The notes under the pieces: model-generated
Told to the model about the DNA's origin: nothing
The model's database searches: none
What the model saw: only the letters and a program-made list of their open reading frames with translations
DNA from: Clostridiales bacterium
GTDB lineage: Bacteria; Bacillota; Clostridia; Lachnospirales; WRAX01
NCBI GenBank assembly: GCA_031271375.1
Contig: JAISVU010000321.1
Span: forward strand, 1-15,500
Reading direction: 5' to 3'
Length of the DNA stretch: 15,500 nt
In this document: in pieces, positions 14,449 to 15,500 of the stretch
How the letters are laid out: every line of letters starts with the position of its first letter
How positions within the stretch are numbered: the stretch's first letter is position 1
Position numbers and translations under genes: made by a program

Positions 14449-15207
14449 ACTACATCCTACCTCACCCCCACCGACATAATCCCGATTCTAGGCGTCGCGT
14501 TCCACCGCTTAGACTTTAATACCGCGCTGGAGCGGGTTTGCTGCTGTCTGGACGGCGCGGAGCCAAAGACGCTGTTCACCCCCAGCGCGGAGTTTGTAAT
14601 GAAGGCGCGGAAGGACGCGGCTTTCAAAAAAATCATCAACGAAGGCGACATCGTGGTGCCGGACGGCGTTGGGGTTGTGCTGGCTTCCCGGCTGTGGCCC
14701 GTTAAATTCAAGGAACGCGTCCCCGGCTACGATCTGCTCCTTGCCATTTTCGACCGTATCAAAGACACGGGGCATACGGTCTATTTCTACGGCGGAGCCC
14801 CCGGCGTAGCCGAGCTGGCAAAGGCTAAGATGGAAGCGGCCTACCCCGGCTTAAATGTCGCCGGAACGCGCAACGGCTACATAAACGAGGCGGAGCAGGA
14901 GGAAATGATAGCCGAGATATGCCGCCTTAAACCGGACATTTTGGTGGTCTGCACCGGCTTTCCCCGCCAGGAGTTCTGGATAAATAATAACAAAGGCCGC
15001 CTTCCCTGCAAGCTCTTAATCGGGGCCGGCGGCTCGCTTGACGGCTTCTCCGGCACGGTGAAGCGCGCGCCGGTTTTCTTCAGGAAGCTGGGCCTTGAAT
15101 GGCTGTACCGTTTGATACGCCAGCCTTCGCGCTTCAAGCGGCAGCTGCAGCTGCCGCTGTTTATGATAATGGCTGTCGCCGAACGGATTAAGCATAAAAA
15201 CACATAA
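14446..15207 (+). CDS. tagA: WecG/TagA/CpsF-family glycosyltransferase (GT26), probable ATA start
   Basis: 253 residues from ATA 14446. Family members (TagA/TarA, WecG) transfer N-acetylmannosamine or a related sugar to GlcNAc-diphospho-undecaprenol at the inner membrane face, starting linkage-unit or wall-polymer synthesis. The N-terminal ILGVAFHRLDFNTALERV and the FTPSAEFVMKARKD segment, with Thr45 where the family has a conserved Thr, lie partly upstream of the first ATG (14599). The catalytic-Asp motif VVPDGVGVV (Asp73) follows. Further family blocks are YFYGGAPGVAELAKAKM, LKPDILVVCTGFPRQEFW and GAGGSLDGFSGTVKRAP, and the C-terminal KLGLEWLYRLIRQPSRFKRQ membrane-associating region. Starting at 14599 would delete strand 1 and Thr45. 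No tag/tar neighbours are present. The gene could supply a secondary polymer that SLH proteins bind; that link is inference. Confidence 0.9.
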   Translation: MTTSYLTPTDIIPILGVAFHRLDFNTALERVCCCLDGAEPKTLFTPSAEFVMKARKDAAFKKIINEGDIVVPDGVGVVLASRLWPVKFKERVPGYDLLLAIFDRIKDTGHTVYFYGGAPGVAELAKAKMEAAYPGLNVAGTRNGYINEAEQEEMIAEICRLKPDILVVCTGFPRQEFWINNNKGRLPCKLLIGAGGSLDGFSGTVKRAPVFFRKLGLEWLYRLIRQPSRFKRQLQLPLFMIMAVAERIKHKNT

Positions 15208-15236
15208 GGAAAACCCCGTTTTCACGGGGTTTTCCT
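15207..15236. terminator. Bidirectional intrinsic terminator between tagA and spoIIID
   Basis: A 13-bp perfect stem, AGGAAAACCCCGT (15207-15219) paired with 15224-15236, closed by TTTC. The A4/T4 flanks of the CCCCGT core give a T-run in either direction. It begins on the last base of the tagA stop codon and ends one base before the spoIIID stop, so it fills the whole convergent gap. Confidence 0.9.
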
Positions 15237-15500
15237 CTACCTTTTCTTTATCACCTGCGGAACCGGCTTGATAACCGGCGGGGCGGCTGCCATATATTTT
15301 TCCTTCGTAGCCAGACCGCCTCTGATGTGCCTTTCCGATTTGTTCACTTCGAGTACCTTTCGTGCCTCCAGAGCCAGCTTAGGATTTATTTTAACGAGCC
15401 TTTCGGTTACGTCCTTATGTACCGTAGATTTGCTTATCCCGAATCTTTTTGCCGTTTCTCTTACCGTAGCGTTGGAATTGATGATAAAGTTAGCGACCTC
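15237..15500 (-). CDS. spoIIID: SpoIIID, sporulation transcription factor (N-terminus beyond the right edge)
   Basis: Eighty-seven residues plus a stop (TAG at 15239-15237) are visible on the minus strand. The sequence VRETAKRFGISKSTVHKDVT is the helix-turn-helix of SpoIIID, followed by ERLVKINPKLALEARKVLEV and NKSERHIRGGLATKEKY, a near match to the family throughout. SpoIIID is a DNA-binding regulator in the mother cell that acts on sigma-E-dependent genes, so the organism probably forms endospores. About a dozen N-terminal residues lie outside the window. A C-terminal extension of about 19 residues after KEKY, rich in Pro, Val and Lys, is longer than in Bacillus. The usual partners (spoIID, an M23 peptidase/spoIIQ, mreB/mbl) would lie outside the window if present. 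Confidence 0.95.
   Translation of the reverse strand, partial: EVANFIINSNATVRETAKRFGISKSTVHKDVTERLVKINPKLALEARKVLEVNKSERHIRGGLATKEKYMAAAPPVIKPVPQVIKKR

Overview
The window reads as chromosomal DNA of an endospore-forming, Gram-positive (Bacillota, Clostridia-like) bacterium with moderately high GC. The strongest lineage marker is the 3' part of spoIIID on the minus strand at the right edge. A MurA/WalJ pair, a YajC with a long basic/acidic tail, a secreted subtilase with three S-layer homology (SLH) modules and a TagA/WecG-type glycosyltransferase agree with a monoderm that carries an S-layer. I cannot name a species.

Layout. 1-150 (-): N-terminal piece of an ISAs1-family transposase running off the left edge. 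151-741: gene-free; one arm of a long inverted repeat carrying a promoter, a possibly structured leader-like stretch, and the murA promoter. 742-2856 (+): murA and walJ, 3 nt apart. 2879-2950: a long hairpin repeat. 2987-4700 (+): nitroreductase, Nudix hydrolase and GNAT acetyltransferase, joined by ATGA overlaps. 4690-5190 (-): yajC, convergent and overlapping the GNAT 3' end by 11 bp. 5191-5556: yajC promoter, second arm of the inverted repeat, a 24-bp perfect palindrome and an extended -10 promoter. 5557-14180 (+): a tight three-gene unit: a 2255-codon SLH subtilase, a lipoprotein with a PdaC/RsiV-like fold, and a PaaK-like AMP-forming ligase. 14223-14351: second, longer copy of the hairpin repeat. 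14446-15207 (+): tagA-like glycosyltransferase. 15207-15236: bidirectional terminator. 15237-15500 (-): spoIIID.

How the parts fit. Most genes serve the envelope: MurA makes the first committed peptidoglycan precursor, YajC belongs to the Sec translocase, the SLH protease is exported and probably held on secondary cell-wall polymer, and the TagA-like enzyme builds wall polymer on an undecaprenyl lipid. The nitroreductase-Nudix-GNAT group looks like a small accessory operon. No phage, CRISPR, toxin or defence module is visible.

The least ordinary observations are: (i) two genes whose best Shine-Dalgarno sequence points at a non-canonical start (ATA for tagA, ATC for the protease), in a window already rich in TTG/GTG starts; (ii) a 77-nt, about 90% identical inverted repeat whose arms carry inward-facing promoters around a 5-kb block; (iii) a leader-like region upstream of murA with mutually exclusive pairings; (iv) two copies of a CTCTGTGCC-type hairpin repeat. 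I found no clearly new multi-gene system; the protease-lipoprotein-ligase unit is the best candidate for one.
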